Below are positions 15,319-25,100 of a stretch of 64,000 nucleotides of DNA, in pieces. The first letter of the stretch is position 1, and every line of letters begins with the position of its first letter. The notes beneath the pieces are model-generated. The model saw only the letters and a list, made by a program, of their open reading frames with translations. It did no database searches and was not told where the DNA came from. Source of the DNA: PALSA-350 sp963794165. GTDB taxonomy: Bacteria; Acidobacteriota; Terriglobia; Terriglobales; Acidobacteriaceae. Made by a program: the position numbers and the translations under genes. Location: contig CAWCCT010000009.1 in assembly GCA_963794165.1 (NCBI GenBank), positions 124,001-188,000 of the forward strand. Direction: 5' to 3'.

Positions 15319-16636
15319 TTAACCCTAGCCGCGCATCACTATTCAGCCACGCCTCAAATTCCGGTGCCGGCCGCAAGCCTAGCGCCCTTCGCAAATACAG
15401 CGCATCGTGAAACGACGTGCTTTGGTAATGCAGCATCACGTCGTCCGCTCCAGGTACTCCCATGATGTAGTTCACGCCCGCGGCGCCGAGCAGCGTCATT
15501 AGCACATCCATATCGTCCTGGTCCGCTTCGGCGTGATTGGTATAGCACACGTCACACCCCATGGGCAGCCCCAGCATCTTGCCGCAAAAATGGTCTTCCA
15601 GGCCGGCGCGAATAATTTGCTTGCCGTCGTACAGGTATTCCGGCCCGATAAAGCCCACTACGGAGTTGACCAGCATAGGCTGGTAGTGCCGGGCAACGGC
15701 GTAGGCTCGAGCCTCACAGGTTTGCTGGTCAACGCCGTGATGGGCATCGGCGGAGAGGGCGCTGCCTTGTCCGGTCTCGAAATACATCACGTTATTGCCC
15801 GCCCCGCGTTTCAGCGCCCGTGCCGCCGCGCAGGCTTCATCCAGCAGGGCCAGGTTAACCCCGAACGACTGATTCGCGGCTTCCGTGCCCGCGATCGATT
15901 GAAAGACCAGGTCCACCGGCGCCCCCTGCGCCAGCGCCGCCATCAGGGTCGAGACATGCGCCAACACACAGCTCTGTATCGGGATGGCATACTTCTGCCG
16001 CACATGGTCAATCAGCTCCAGCAGGGTCTTCACGCTGCTCACGTTGTCCGAAGCGGGGTTGATCCCGATCACCGCATCCCCGGACCCCAACAGCAAGCCA
16101 TCAATCATGGCCGCGGCGATGCCTGCCGGGTCATCTACTGGATGGTTTGGCTGCAGCCGGGTCGAGAGCCTGCCCTCGAGGCCCACCGTGGTCCGGAATC
16201 GTGTCACCACGCGTATCTTGCGCGCCACCAGGATCAGGTCCTGCACTCGCATCAACTTGCTGACCGCCGCCACCATCTCGGGAGTCAAGCCGGGGCTGAG
16301 CGCCGCCAGCGCCTCGCCCGTGGCGGCATCGGATAGAAGCCAATCGCGAAACTCACCTACCGTCAGCGACACCACTGGAGCAAAAGCAGCCGCATCGTGG
16401 CTGTCGAAAATCAGCCGGGTGACCTCGTCATCCTCGTAGGGCACCAGCGCTTGCTGGAGAAAAGTGCGCAACGGAAGGTCGGCCAGCGTCATTTGCGCCG
16501 CCGCACGTTGCACCGCGCTTTCGGCCGCAATCCCGGCTAATGCATCCCCGGAGCGGTAAGGGGTTGCCTTCGCCAACAGGTCACGCAGATCTTCGAAGTT
16601 ATAAGTGACCTCGCGGATCTTTCTGCGCAGCCGCAT
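15296..16636 (-). CDS. eutB: Ethanolamine ammonia-lyase large subunit EutB
   Basis: 446 residues (E. coli protein 453). TIM-barrel catalytic subunit. Conserved blocks include VMRVQD-like KLMRVQDLILVARKI, LQPNHPVDDPAGIAAAMIDGLL, GDAVIGINPASDN, QSIAGTEAANQSFGVNL, MYFETGQGSALSADAHHGVDQQT and GCDVCYTNHAEADQDDMD. Start ATG at 16636 gives the standard RLRRKIREVTYNFEDLRDLLAKA N-terminus; the longer upstream frame lacks similarity to the family. Only eutBC are present, so this organism probably uses ethanolamine as a nitrogen source or detoxifies it without a metabolosome (inference). Confidence 0.93.
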   Translation of the reverse strand: MRLRRKIREVTYNFEDLRDLLAKATPYRSGDALAGIAAESAVQRAAAQMTLADLPLRTFLQQALVPYEDDEVTRLIFDSHDAAAFAPVVSLTVGEFRDWLLSDAATGEALAALSPGLTPEMVAAVSKLMRVQDLILVARKIRVVTRFRTTVGLEGRLSTRLQPNHPVDDPAGIAAAMIDGLLLGSGDAVIGINPASDNVSSVKTLLELIDHVRQKYAIPIQSCVLAHVSTLMAALAQGAPVDLVFQSIAGTEAANQSFGVNLALLDEACAAARALKRGAGNNVMYFETGQGSALSADAHHGVDQQTCEARAYAVARHYQPMLVNSVVGFIGPEYLYDGKQIIRAGLEDHFCGKMLGLPMGCDVCYTNHAEADQDDMDVLMTLLGAAGVNYIMGVPGADDVMLHYQSTSFHDALYLRRALGLRPAPEFEAWLNSDARLGLNVPSFLA

Positions 16637-16700
16637 AGTTGGACCCAATACTAATACGCTTGAGTGCGCCGTACGGATCTGCGATATTCTGCAAACCATC

Positions 16701-17990
16701 TTGAACACTCACCGTCGATCCCTCGTCTGCATCCTGCTCGGCCTTGCCGCCGGGACGCCTGCTGCACTGGCGCAGGCTCCGCCCGCAGCTCACCCGGTCA
16801 TTCTCCATGCTGCGCGCCTGCTTGACATCGAAGGCGGTCGCATCCTTTCCCCCGGAGAGGTCCTGGTTCAAGGAGAAAAGATCGTCGCTGCCGGGGCGTC
16901 CGTCGACCATCCCGCCGGGGTTGAAACCATCGATCTTGGGGACACGACCCTGATGCCCGGTCTGATCGACGCCCACGTCCATCTCTTCCTCCATCCCGGG
17001 GACGAAGCACTTCAGACCGTGTTGGAGTCTGTACCCCAGCGCGTGATCACCGCCACTCTGGCCGCCAAAGCCGACCTGATGGCCGGGTTCACCGCTGAGC
17101 GGGACATGGGCACGGAAGGCGCGGGGTCCGCTGACACCGCCGTTCGTGACGCCATTAACAAGGGACAGATCCCCGGACCGCGTTTGCGCGTCAGCGGCAA
17201 TGCCATCAACATTCTCGGCGGTCACGAGGATGCTATCGGCTTCAACCCTGAGCAGCACGTGCTGCCCAACGCCACCTACGCCAACACCGGCGACGAGCTG
17301 GTTGCCGTGATTCGCCAGCAAATCAAAGACGGGGCGGACTTCATCAAAATCTACGAAACCGGCCGCGACTTCTTCAAGGACGGCCAATTTCACACCATCG
17401 TCCAGTACACCGAGCCCCAGCTGGCGCAGGCCGTCGCCGAGGCAACGCGCCTGCAGACCCGCATTGCGGTGCATTGCGAAGGTGAGCCGGGAGCGCTATA
17501 CGCCGCCCAGGCGGGAGTAGCTTCCATCGATCATGCTGACCAGTTGAGCGACGAGACGATGCGCCTGATGCATGAGCGGCGAATCTACGCCGTTCCAACG
17601 TTCACCATTCAGGAGTATTTTGCCGCCCACGAATCTCCCGAAGAGGCGGCGCAGGAGCACCAACTCCTCGACTATCACGTGCAGCAATTTCACATTCAGC
17701 TAGCTCACGGCGTGCCCATGGCGGTGGGTTCCGATGTGGGCCCTTTTCCCCACGGCACCCAGGCGCGCGAATTGGAGCTGATGGTGCAATACGGAATGAA
17801 GCCGTTAGAAGCCCTCCAGGCTGATCTGCTCAACGGAGCCCGGCTACTCGACTGGGAGCACGACCTGGGAGCCCTCAAACCCGGTTACAACGCCGACATC
17901 ATCGCCGTGCCCGGCAATCCTCTCGACGACATCCGCGTGCTCGAGCATGTCTCCTTTGTAATGAAGGGCGGCGTAATCTACCGCCGCTAA
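16701..17990 (+). CDS. Secreted metal-dependent amidohydrolase
   Basis: About 430 residues from TTG at 16701, chosen because it gives a clean signal peptide (RRSLVCILLGLAAGTPAALAQ); an ATG at 16605 would extend into the divergent eutB start region. Amidohydrolase-superfamily metal sites are visible: DAHVHLF (HxH), the Lys in DFIKIYETG, His in IAVHCEGEPG, His in SIDHADQL and Asp in AVGSDVGPF. It ends with the typical beta-sandwich LKPGYNADIIAVPGNPL. Related imidazolonepropionase-like/prolidase-like enzymes act on cyclic amides or dipeptides; the substrate is not readable. Likely periplasmic. Confidence 0.85.
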   Translation: MNTHRRSLVCILLGLAAGTPAALAQAPPAAHPVILHAARLLDIEGGRILSPGEVLVQGEKIVAAGASVDHPAGVETIDLGDTTLMPGLIDAHVHLFLHPGDEALQTVLESVPQRVITATLAAKADLMAGFTAERDMGTEGAGSADTAVRDAINKGQIPGPRLRVSGNAINILGGHEDAIGFNPEQHVLPNATYANTGDELVAVIRQQIKDGADFIKIYETGRDFFKDGQFHTIVQYTEPQLAQAVAEATRLQTRIAVHCEGEPGALYAAQAGVASIDHADQLSDETMRLMHERRIYAVPTFTIQEYFAAHESPEEAAQEHQLLDYHVQQFHIQLAHGVPMAVGSDVGPFPHGTQARELELMVQYGMKPLEALQADLLNGARLLDWEHDLGALKPGYNADIIAVPGNPLDDIRVLEHVSFVMKGGVIYRR

Positions 17991-18029
17991 CGCTGTAGTA
18001 ACCCACCTGGACGCTTCTGTAGGGGTCCC

Positions 18030-18083
18030 GACGGATCTCGACGGGTCTCACGGGTCTCACGGGTCTCACGGGTCTGGACGGGT
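18030..18083. repeat. Short tandem repeat ACGGGTCTC(A), period 10
   Basis: Between the amidohydrolase and the convergent galactosidase, a 10-base unit (ACGGGTCTCA) repeats about four times in tandem with degenerate flanking units. It is followed by a GTGCCCCAGG...CCTGGG palindrome (18081-18131). No coding signal. Confidence 0.7.
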
Positions 18084-18193
18084 GCCCCAGGTTCGCCAAA
18101 CCTGCCCCGGCGTGCCGTGGGGCGTACCTGGGCCGAAAATGGGTTTTTCGAATGCTTTCACTCCAGGTGCAAGGACTCTCCAACACACACCCG

Positions 18194-20089
18194 CTAGTGA
18201 CTCGACCTCTCCTGCGGACTCTGCTCCCGCGACCATATCGGATGTTCGACCCCCCGCAATTCCGGCGCCGCCAGGTCGGTAAAATCGAACGCCACGACCT
18301 CATTCACCCCCTTCTGTAACCACGGCGCAGGCAGATACAGCGACTCCTGCGGACCCAAACTCCAGCTGCGTCCGAGATTGTGGCCGTTGACCCACACGAA
18401 GCCCTTGCCCAGTTTGCTCACATCAAGGTAAGTATCCGCGACGGTGGCAAGTGTGAATGTACCCCGATGGAAAGCAGGTCCCGCGATACCTTTGGTCTGC
18501 CAACCCTTTAAACCGTCCGGGCTGATCATCGGTAGGCAATAAACCTGCCATCCTGACAACTCGTGACCGCCCAGCGAGACCGACTTGGTGATGCCCGCCT
18601 GGCCATCTTGCAACTCCGCACCGTAGTTGATGCGGCCCGTGTTCTCGACCAGAATGTCCAGGGTTACCGGGCCGGGTGGCACGGTGAGGGTGAGTTGCGT
18701 CTGCTGCAGTCGCCGGTCCAGTGTTCCTTGCAGCTTCTGGTTGAGATAGATAGTGGCGTAATCCCGTAGATCATCGATAACCAGCTGCCCCGCGGCCGGT
18801 CCAGTCAATTTCGTACGGTAAAGAATGTAGCCGTAATTCTGCCCAAACGTCTCCATGGAACGCGGATGCTCCGTGTTCACCGCGGCCGGCAGGTTGCTCC
18901 ACAGCGGAGCCGACTCCGTGAGCTGGAAACCCGCAAACCCCGCTATTGGCAACGGCGCCGGCAAGGGGGGTGGCGTGATACCCGTGCGCCGCTGAATGAC
19001 ATCCCGGAATAGATAAAACTTCCTCGTCGGTTTGCCCGCCTCGTCCAGCGCGGCATCGTAATCGTAGCTCGTGACCAGGGGAAGGTATTTGCCATCGGTA
19101 ACATTGGCGCCATTCATAAAACCAAAGTTGGTTCCACCATGAAACATGTACAGATTGAGTGAATACCCTTGGCGCAGCATCCAGTCCACTTCCTCGGCCT
19201 GCAGGTCGGCGTCGGTGTGTGCATGCTCGCCGCCCCAGGCGTCGTACCAGCCGGCCCAATATTCTCCCGTCATCCACGGCTGATTAAAGCGAAATTGCCA
19301 TATCGTCGACGCCATATACATGAACGCGAGATACCGCGCCACGTAAGAGCGCACGGCTCTACCAGCACCGAAATTGATCACCGGCAGAACTCCCGGCAGC
19401 GAATCGTTCACCAGCCGCCTCGGGCCGTCGGAGGTAAAGAGAATAGAGTCTCCCAATCCCGCGCGGACCAGCGACTGGTGAATCTGTTCCATATACTGCC
19501 GGTCGTTACCGAACGTACCGTACTCGTTCTCCACCTGCACCGCGATGATCGGGCCGCCCCGCGTGGCCTGCAGAGGGGCCAGTTCCTGGCCAACTCGAGC
19601 CAGGTACCGGTCGGACGCGGCCAGAAACCGTGGATCCAGGGTACGGACCTTGATGCTGTTGTCTGCGAACAGCCATGCCGGGAGCCCGCCGGTCTCCCAT
19701 TCCCCACAGACGTAAGGACCCGGCCGCACAATGACGTTGAGCCCTTCCTCCTGAGCCATGCGCACGAAGGCCGCGACGTCGTTGTTGCCGCTGAAATCGA
19801 ACACCCCTGGTTTCGGCTCATGCAGGTTCCAGAAAACATAAGTTTCCACCGTATTCAAACCCATCGCACGCGCCTTGCGCAGCCGGTCACGCCAATACTC
19901 GCGCGGTACGCGGGGATAGTGAATCGATCCGGAGATGATCTGGTAAGGCTTCCCATCGCGCATGAATTGGCTGCCCGTAATGGTGACCGGGGATGTTGTC
20001 GCAGTCTGTGCCGGAGCTGGGATCGTTGAAACCATGAAAAGAGCGGTCAGAAACAATATGACGGGACTTCTACGGCGCGGCGATGACAT
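18194..20089 (-). CDS. Beta-galactosidase, glycoside hydrolase family 35, exported
   Basis: About 631 residues from ATG 20089, which gives a signal peptide (SPVILFLTALFMVSTIPAPAQ); an upstream in-frame start adds 23 residues that spoil it. The TIM barrel opens with FMRDGKPYQIISGSIHYPRVPREYW and LNTVETYVFWNLHEP, diagnostic for GH35. The acid/base is the second Glu of VQVENEYGTFG and the nucleophile the Glu of MTGEYWAGWYDAWGG. C-terminal jelly-roll domains include VWVNGHNLGRSWSLGPQESLYLP. It should remove terminal beta-galactose from plant or microbial glycans in the periplasm or outside. Single gene. Confidence 0.93.
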   Translation of the reverse strand: MSSPRRRSPVILFLTALFMVSTIPAPAQTATTSPVTITGSQFMRDGKPYQIISGSIHYPRVPREYWRDRLRKARAMGLNTVETYVFWNLHEPKPGVFDFSGNNDVAAFVRMAQEEGLNVIVRPGPYVCGEWETGGLPAWLFADNSIKVRTLDPRFLAASDRYLARVGQELAPLQATRGGPIIAVQVENEYGTFGNDRQYMEQIHQSLVRAGLGDSILFTSDGPRRLVNDSLPGVLPVINFGAGRAVRSYVARYLAFMYMASTIWQFRFNQPWMTGEYWAGWYDAWGGEHAHTDADLQAEEVDWMLRQGYSLNLYMFHGGTNFGFMNGANVTDGKYLPLVTSYDYDAALDEAGKPTRKFYLFRDVIQRRTGITPPPLPAPLPIAGFAGFQLTESAPLWSNLPAAVNTEHPRSMETFGQNYGYILYRTKLTGPAAGQLVIDDLRDYATIYLNQKLQGTLDRRLQQTQLTLTVPPGPVTLDILVENTGRINYGAELQDGQAGITKSVSLGGHELSGWQVYCLPMISPDGLKGWQTKGIAGPAFHRGTFTLATVADTYLDVSKLGKGFVWVNGHNLGRSWSLGPQESLYLPAPWLQKGVNEVVAFDFTDLAAPELRGVEHPIWSREQSPQERSSH

Positions 20090-20181
20090 TCCTGTAGCGC
20101 CTCTTCCTATACGAGAAACTGACCGCGAAAATACTTTGTACGAAGGGGCCGTGCGCACGAGCCATTACTGGGGAGGGCTTC

Positions 20182-20366
20182 AGAGTCTGTGTGAGAAGTG
20201 AAACTTTCGAATCAGTCCCGTAAGGGACGGCTGAAAATGACCGGACTTTCGGCCGTCCCTTACGGAAATGTTCGTGCGTTCAACACTTACCCAGGACTTA
20301 CGTCCTGGCTACACTCAACCATCCCTGCGGGACTCGGATTCCAGATGAAGGTCTCACGCAGACTCT
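20182..20366. repeat. 185-bp repeat element with 15-bp terminal inverted repeats
   Basis: AGAGTCTGTGTGAGA (20182-20196) and TCTCACGCAGACTCT (20352-20366) are inverted copies matching at 14 of 15 bases. The interior holds the AGTCCCGTAAGGGACGGCTG palindrome, its inverted partner (GGCCGTCCCTTACGG) and the CCAGGACTTACGTCCTGG palindrome. No coding capacity. The rest of 20090-20576 shows no gene. Confidence 0.8.
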
Positions 20367-20576
20367 TTAGCCCCCGGGTACGTCTCTTTGAATACTTGAA
20401 TTTCTCTGAAAGCCTACCTCACTGGCTAGGGCTGCGTCGAAGCGTTTTTCAAAACCAGCAATCAGCCGCCAGCGAGGCAGTCGCAATTGAACTTCAAGCA
20501 AAACTTGTATAGTATGCTCAGCGGTTACCGAACGAGTTACTCCGCTTCGGTTTTGGATTCAGACTCAAGGAGAAAC

Positions 20577-21269
20577 ATGAAAAGAAGAGCATTGGCGCTA
20601 AGCCTCATGGGCCTGATGGTTCTGCCCGTTATGGGACAGGATAAGGAAGCGGATCGAGTTAAGGCCGCGGGCGACGTAATTTCCGAGATCATGAATGTTC
20701 CTGACGACATTCCGCAGAGCGTGATCGACAAAGCGGACTGCGTGGTTGTGTTGCCCTCCGTCCTCAAGGCCGCCTTCATTGTGGGAGGCAGCTACGGCCG
20801 AGGGGTGATGACCTGCCGCGGTGGCCCGCACTTTCACGGTCCCTGGGGCGCGCCGACCATGATGGCGCTTGAAGGCGCGAGCTTCGGACTTCAATTGGGT
20901 GGTCAGGCTACGGATTTCGTCCTCCTGCTGATGAGCCCCAAATCTGCCGACAACATCCTTACCAGCAAGGTCAAGATCGGTGGGGATGCTTCCGCAGCGG
21001 CCGGCCCGGTTGGTCGCAATGCCTCTGCTGAAACTGACGTGACCATGCGGGCGGAGATCCTCTCTTACTCGCGCGCTCGTGGACTTTTTGCCGGGGTTTC
21101 CCTGGCCGGTTCCACTCTGCGTGCTGACAATGACGCCAACAAAAACCTTTACGGGAAAGAGCTTTCCGCAAAGGCGATTGTTTTCGATAAGGCGGTTCCA
21201 CCCCCGCCCTCAGCGGCCAAGTTGTTGCGCGTTCTGAACAAGAGATCGCCGAAGAACCTGTCCAAGTAG
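20577..21269 (+). CDS. SYLF-domain (Ysc84/DUF500) lipid-binding protein, exported
   Basis: 230 residues. ATG at 20577 follows CAAGGAG with 5 bases spacing and opens a signal peptide (RALALSLMGLMVLPVMG). The SYLF features are clear: IPQSVIDKADCVVVLPSVLKAAFIVGGSYGRGVMTCR, then GGQATDFVLLLMSPKSADNIL and the AEILSYSRARGLFAGVSLAGSTL signature. Family members bind phosphoinositides or other anionic lipids in eukaryotes; bacterial members are usually secreted and of unknown role. Followed by a strong hairpin. Single gene. Confidence 0.88.
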   Translation: MKRRALALSLMGLMVLPVMGQDKEADRVKAAGDVISEIMNVPDDIPQSVIDKADCVVVLPSVLKAAFIVGGSYGRGVMTCRGGPHFHGPWGAPTMMALEGASFGLQLGGQATDFVLLLMSPKSADNILTSKVKIGGDASAAAGPVGRNASAETDVTMRAEILSYSRARGLFAGVSLAGSTLRADNDANKNLYGKELSAKAIVFDKAVPPPPSAAKLLRVLNKRSPKNLSK

Positions 21270-21298
21270 GACCGGGCTAGGACCGGGACACCAATCTG

Positions 21299-21325
21299 GC
21301 CGCGTGCAAAACACTTGCACGCGGC
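21299..21325 (+). terminator. Terminator-like hairpin after the SYLF gene
   Basis: Perfect 11-bp GC-rich stem (21299-21309 with 21315-21325), loop of 5, located 30 bases past the stop codon. There is no uninterrupted T-run after it, so efficiency is uncertain. Confidence 0.55.
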
Positions 21326-21399
21326 TGTCTCGCCTGTGGTTGCAGCAGCCTGTTTTTCCCGTTAGCCGGGCCCTTTTTTAGACATATGAGGAGGCAATT

Positions 21400-21660
21400 A
21401 TGCTCAGCCTGTTGTGGGAAGCAATCATCGGCCTTATCGTTGGGGCGCTGGCGAAGTTTCTGATGCCGGGGAAAGATCCGGGCGGTATCTTCATCACTAT
21501 GTTGATCGGGGTCGCCGGTTCCTTACTGGCCACCTTTATCGGCAGCCACGTGGGCTTGTATCAGGAAGGCCAGCGGGCCGGCTTTATCATGTCTCTGCTG
21601 GGCGCCATCGTGCTGTTGGCCATCTACCGCTGGTTCAAGGGCAGAACCGCCACCAAATAA
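21400..21660 (+). CDS. GlsB/YeaQ/YmgE (transglycosylase-associated) small membrane protein
   Basis: 86 residues, ATG at 21400 preceded by GAGGAGG. Three hydrophobic segments: LLWEAIIGLIVGALAKFLMPG, GGIFITMLIGVAGSLLATFIG and GFIMSLLGAIVLLAIYRWF. The pattern G-LIVGALAK--MPG-DPGG--IT---GI-GS--G fits the family called transglycosylase-associated or GlsB/YeaQ/YmgE. These are stress-associated inner-membrane proteins of unknown biochemistry. It stands alone, about 140 bases after the SYLF gene; a separate promoter is likely. Confidence 0.85.
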   Translation: MLSLLWEAIIGLIVGALAKFLMPGKDPGGIFITMLIGVAGSLLATFIGSHVGLYQEGQRAGFIMSLLGAIVLLAIYRWFKGRTATK

Positions 21661-21944
21661 TCGAAAATCCGGCTTCGTTCCTGTCTCGAGCGAAGCTGAA
21701 TCGCCACCTCACGATCCCGCTTTATCCACCCTTTCCACAGTTCTTCGTCCGATCGAAACGGCTCCAGCCTTGTTCCATCCCTTTGCCGGGCGTAGCCTGA
21801 ATCCAGCGCCCCGGTCTTAGGGCTGTGACCCGCCACCATCGCGGGTGCCCGCTGGCGTTCGCCCGAGCCTACTCTGGAACTGCACAGTTTTACGCCACCC
21901 GATGGGTCAATTTCGAGCAACCAAAGAGGCAATATGCATATGAG

Positions 21945-21960
21945 ATACTAGATGTAGTGG
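21945..21960. promoter_or_regulatory. Candidate NrdR-like box upstream of nrdJ
   Basis: ATACTAGATGTAGTGG at 21945-21960 contains the ACTA/TAGT palindrome seen in NrdR operators of ribonucleotide reductase genes. A perfect ATATGCATAT palindrome sits at 21932-21941. Only one convincing NrdR-type box is seen, whereas two are usual, so the call is tentative. The remainder of 21661-22149 shows no gene and no recognisable cobalamin riboswitch. Confidence 0.4.
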
Positions 21961-22149
21961 TTATGGCTTGACAGACGCCATAGAGAGCGGTACTTTCGCA
22001 TCTCACGGCTTTCATTTGTAGTTCTTGTCGCCAAGGCCTGGGTTGGTATGTAGTTACAGAAAAGCCCGTTTTACCTCCTTTTTTGAAGGCGCCGGCTATG
22101 AGCGCCCAGGGCGGCTTTTCTATCATTCTTTTAAAATGTGAGGAGAACT

Positions 22150-25100
22150 ATGGCCGAGGCCACCAATTCCGCAACTTCCGCCGCCGCGAGCGGCTGGGCC
22201 GCCCACTACAGCCACTCTGTGCCAAAGCCTCAGCCGACCTCCGGCGTGCATTGCACCCGCTTGTTCTCGAAGCCTGGCGTTTCCCCCTACAGCGAGGTTA
22301 CGTGGGAGCGCCGCACGGCCTCCATCACCGACTCCACCGGGGGAACCATCTTCGAGCAAAAAGACGTCGAAGTCCCGGTTGACTGGTCGATGACCGCAAC
22401 CAACATCGTCGCTTCCAAGTACCTCCACGGCCATGTCGGCACCGCCCAGGGCGAGTTTGGCGCCCGCGAAACCGGTGTTCGCCAACTAGTGGGACGGGTG
22501 GCAGAGACCATCCGCGACTGGGGTATCGCGGGCGGCTATTTCGCCACTCTTGAAGACGCCGCCGTCTTTCACGACGAATTGGTTCATCTGCTGGTGACCC
22601 AGAAAGCGGCCTTCAACTCGCCCGTCTGGTTCAACGTAGGCTGCGACCGCCTGGAGCCAAACTCGGATGCCCAGAACTGGCATTGGAATGCCCATAGCTG
22701 CGCGGTCGAGTTCTCCGTGACCGGCTACCGCAATCCGCAGTGCTCCGCCTGCTTCATCAACTCGGTGGACGATTCGCTCGACTCCATCCTGACTCTGGCC
22801 AAGACCGAAGGCATGCTCTTCAAGTGGGGATCGGGTACCGGGACCAATCTTTCCAGCATTCGCGGATCGATGGAAACCCTCTCCGGCGGCGGCACCGCCA
22901 GTGGGCCACTCAGCTTTATGCGCGGATTCGACGCCTTTGCCGGCGTCATCAAATCCGGCGGCAAGACTCGCCGGGCGGCCAAGATGGTCATTCTGAACGC
23001 CGAGCATCCGGATATTGCCGACTTCATCGAGTGCAAGGCCAAAGAAGAGGTCAAGGCCTGGACCTTGATGCAGGCCGGCTATGACGGCTCCGGTCCAGAC
23101 TCGGAAGCCTACAGCTCCATCTTTTTCCAGAACGCCAACAACTCGGTCCGCGTGACCGATGAGTTCATGCGTGCCGTCGAGCGCGACCAGGACTTCACCA
23201 CCCGCACCGTAAAGGACGGCACGCCGGTCAAGACCTACAAGGCGCGCGACCTGATGCGGAAAATTGCCGAGGCTACCTGGCAATGCGGCGACCCGGGAAT
23301 GCAGTACGACACCACCATCAACAAGTGGCACACCTCCAAGAACTCGGGCCGCATCAACGCCTCCAACCCTTGCTCTGAGTACATGTTCCTGGACGACTCG
23401 GCGTGCAACCTGGCCAGCTTCAATCTGCTGAAATTCATGACCTCGACCGGCGCCTTTGACGTGGACGCCTATCGCCATGCCATCGACATCATGATCACCG
23501 CCATGGACATTCTGGTGGACAATTCAGGGTACCCAACCGAGTCGATCGTGCGCAATTCCCACGACTATCGGCCGCTGGGGCTGGGTTACGCCAACCTGGG
23601 TGCTCTGCTCATGGCCATGGGCCTGCCCTACGACAGCGATGCCGGCAGAGACTTCGCTGCCGCGCTCACTGCCATCATGTGCGGTCAGGCTTATCTACAA
23701 TCCTCTGTCCTGGCCGAAAAAACCCCCGCGCTCGTCTCCGCCACATCGCTTTGCCAGCAGGCGCAGTATGTCGAGGGCGGCCTGGCCCAGCGCGGAGGCG
23801 CCTGCCCCGGCTTCTACGTCAATCGCGAGCCCTTCCTCGATGTCATCCGCATGCACCGCGCCGAAGTGAACAAAATCGGCCACCTCAACTCCACCGAACC
23901 CTTCACCACGCCCCAACTCGCCGCCCTCATTGCGGCCAGCAAGGATTGCTGGGACCAGGCTCTCGCCCACGGCGAGCAGCATGGCTATCGCAACTCGCAG
24001 GTCACGGTGCTGGCACCTACCGGCACCATCGGCTTCATGATGGACTGCGACACCACTGGTATCGAGCCCGACCTTGCCCTGGTCAAGTACAAGAAGCTGG
24101 TGGGCGGGGGCATGATCAAAATCGTCAACAACACCGTGCCCACGGCTCTATTCAAACTCGGCTACACCAATCCTCAGGTCGATTCCATTGTCAGCTACAT
24201 CGACTCGACCGGGACCATCGAGGGCGCGCCTGCCATCAAGCCCGAGCATCTCGCTGTGTTTGATTGCAGCTTCAAGCCCAGCAAAGGGACCCGCTCCATC
24301 CACTCCTCCGGCCATATCAAGATGATGGCTGCCGCCCAGCCGTTTCTATCCGGGGCAATCTCGAAAACCGTCAACCTGCCCCACGATGCCAACCTCGACG
24401 ACATTATTCAGGCCTATACCGAGGCCTGGCGTCTGGGCCTCAAGGCAGTTGCCATTTACCGCGACGGATCCAAGGGTGCTCAGCCGCTCAACGTTTCCGA
24501 TGGCAACAAGGCTAAGGTCATCAAGAACGCCCTCGGTGCGGAAAGCAACGCCGACGCGGCCGTCAACGCCGCCGTCAACGCTGCCGCCGATCGTGTTCTG
24601 GCGGCGATGGCGCAAGGCGACACCGCCTCCATCGGCGACGATCTGCGGCTGCTGGAGGACAAGGTTTCGGCCCGCCTCGAGGTCACTTCCAACGCCGTCG
24701 TGACCGCGGCCAATGCCTTTTCCGCCTCCATCGCCAACGCCGTCAACCTGGGCCAGGCTGCGGCGCAGCGCGAGGAGCCCGAGCCGACGCAGGGACCGCC
24801 CCGCGCCGTCCGTCATCGCCTGCCCGAAGAGCGTCCCTCGCTCACCCACAAGTTCTCCATCGCCGGCCACGAGGGCTACATCACGGTCGGTCTCTACCCC
24901 AATGGGCAGCCGGGCGAGATCTTCATCAAGATGGCCAAGGAAGGTTCCACAGTTTCCGGGCTGATGGATTCCTTTGCCACCGCCGTTTCGCTCTCCCTCC
25001 AGCACGGCGTTCCGCTCAAGGTGCTGTGCGAAAAATTTGCCCACACCCGCTTTGAGCCCTCCGGCTGGACTGGCAACGAACAAATTGGCTTTGCCAAGTC

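Noticed and set aside
21780..21900. GC-rich stem-like sequence upstream of nrdJ, considered as a cobalamin riboswitch or tRNA
   Set aside because: No B12-box or T-loop consensus and no cloverleaf could be drawn.
22486..23478. 330-codon minus-strand frame opposite nrdJ
   Set aside because: Antisense shadow of conserved RNR motifs; no start signal.
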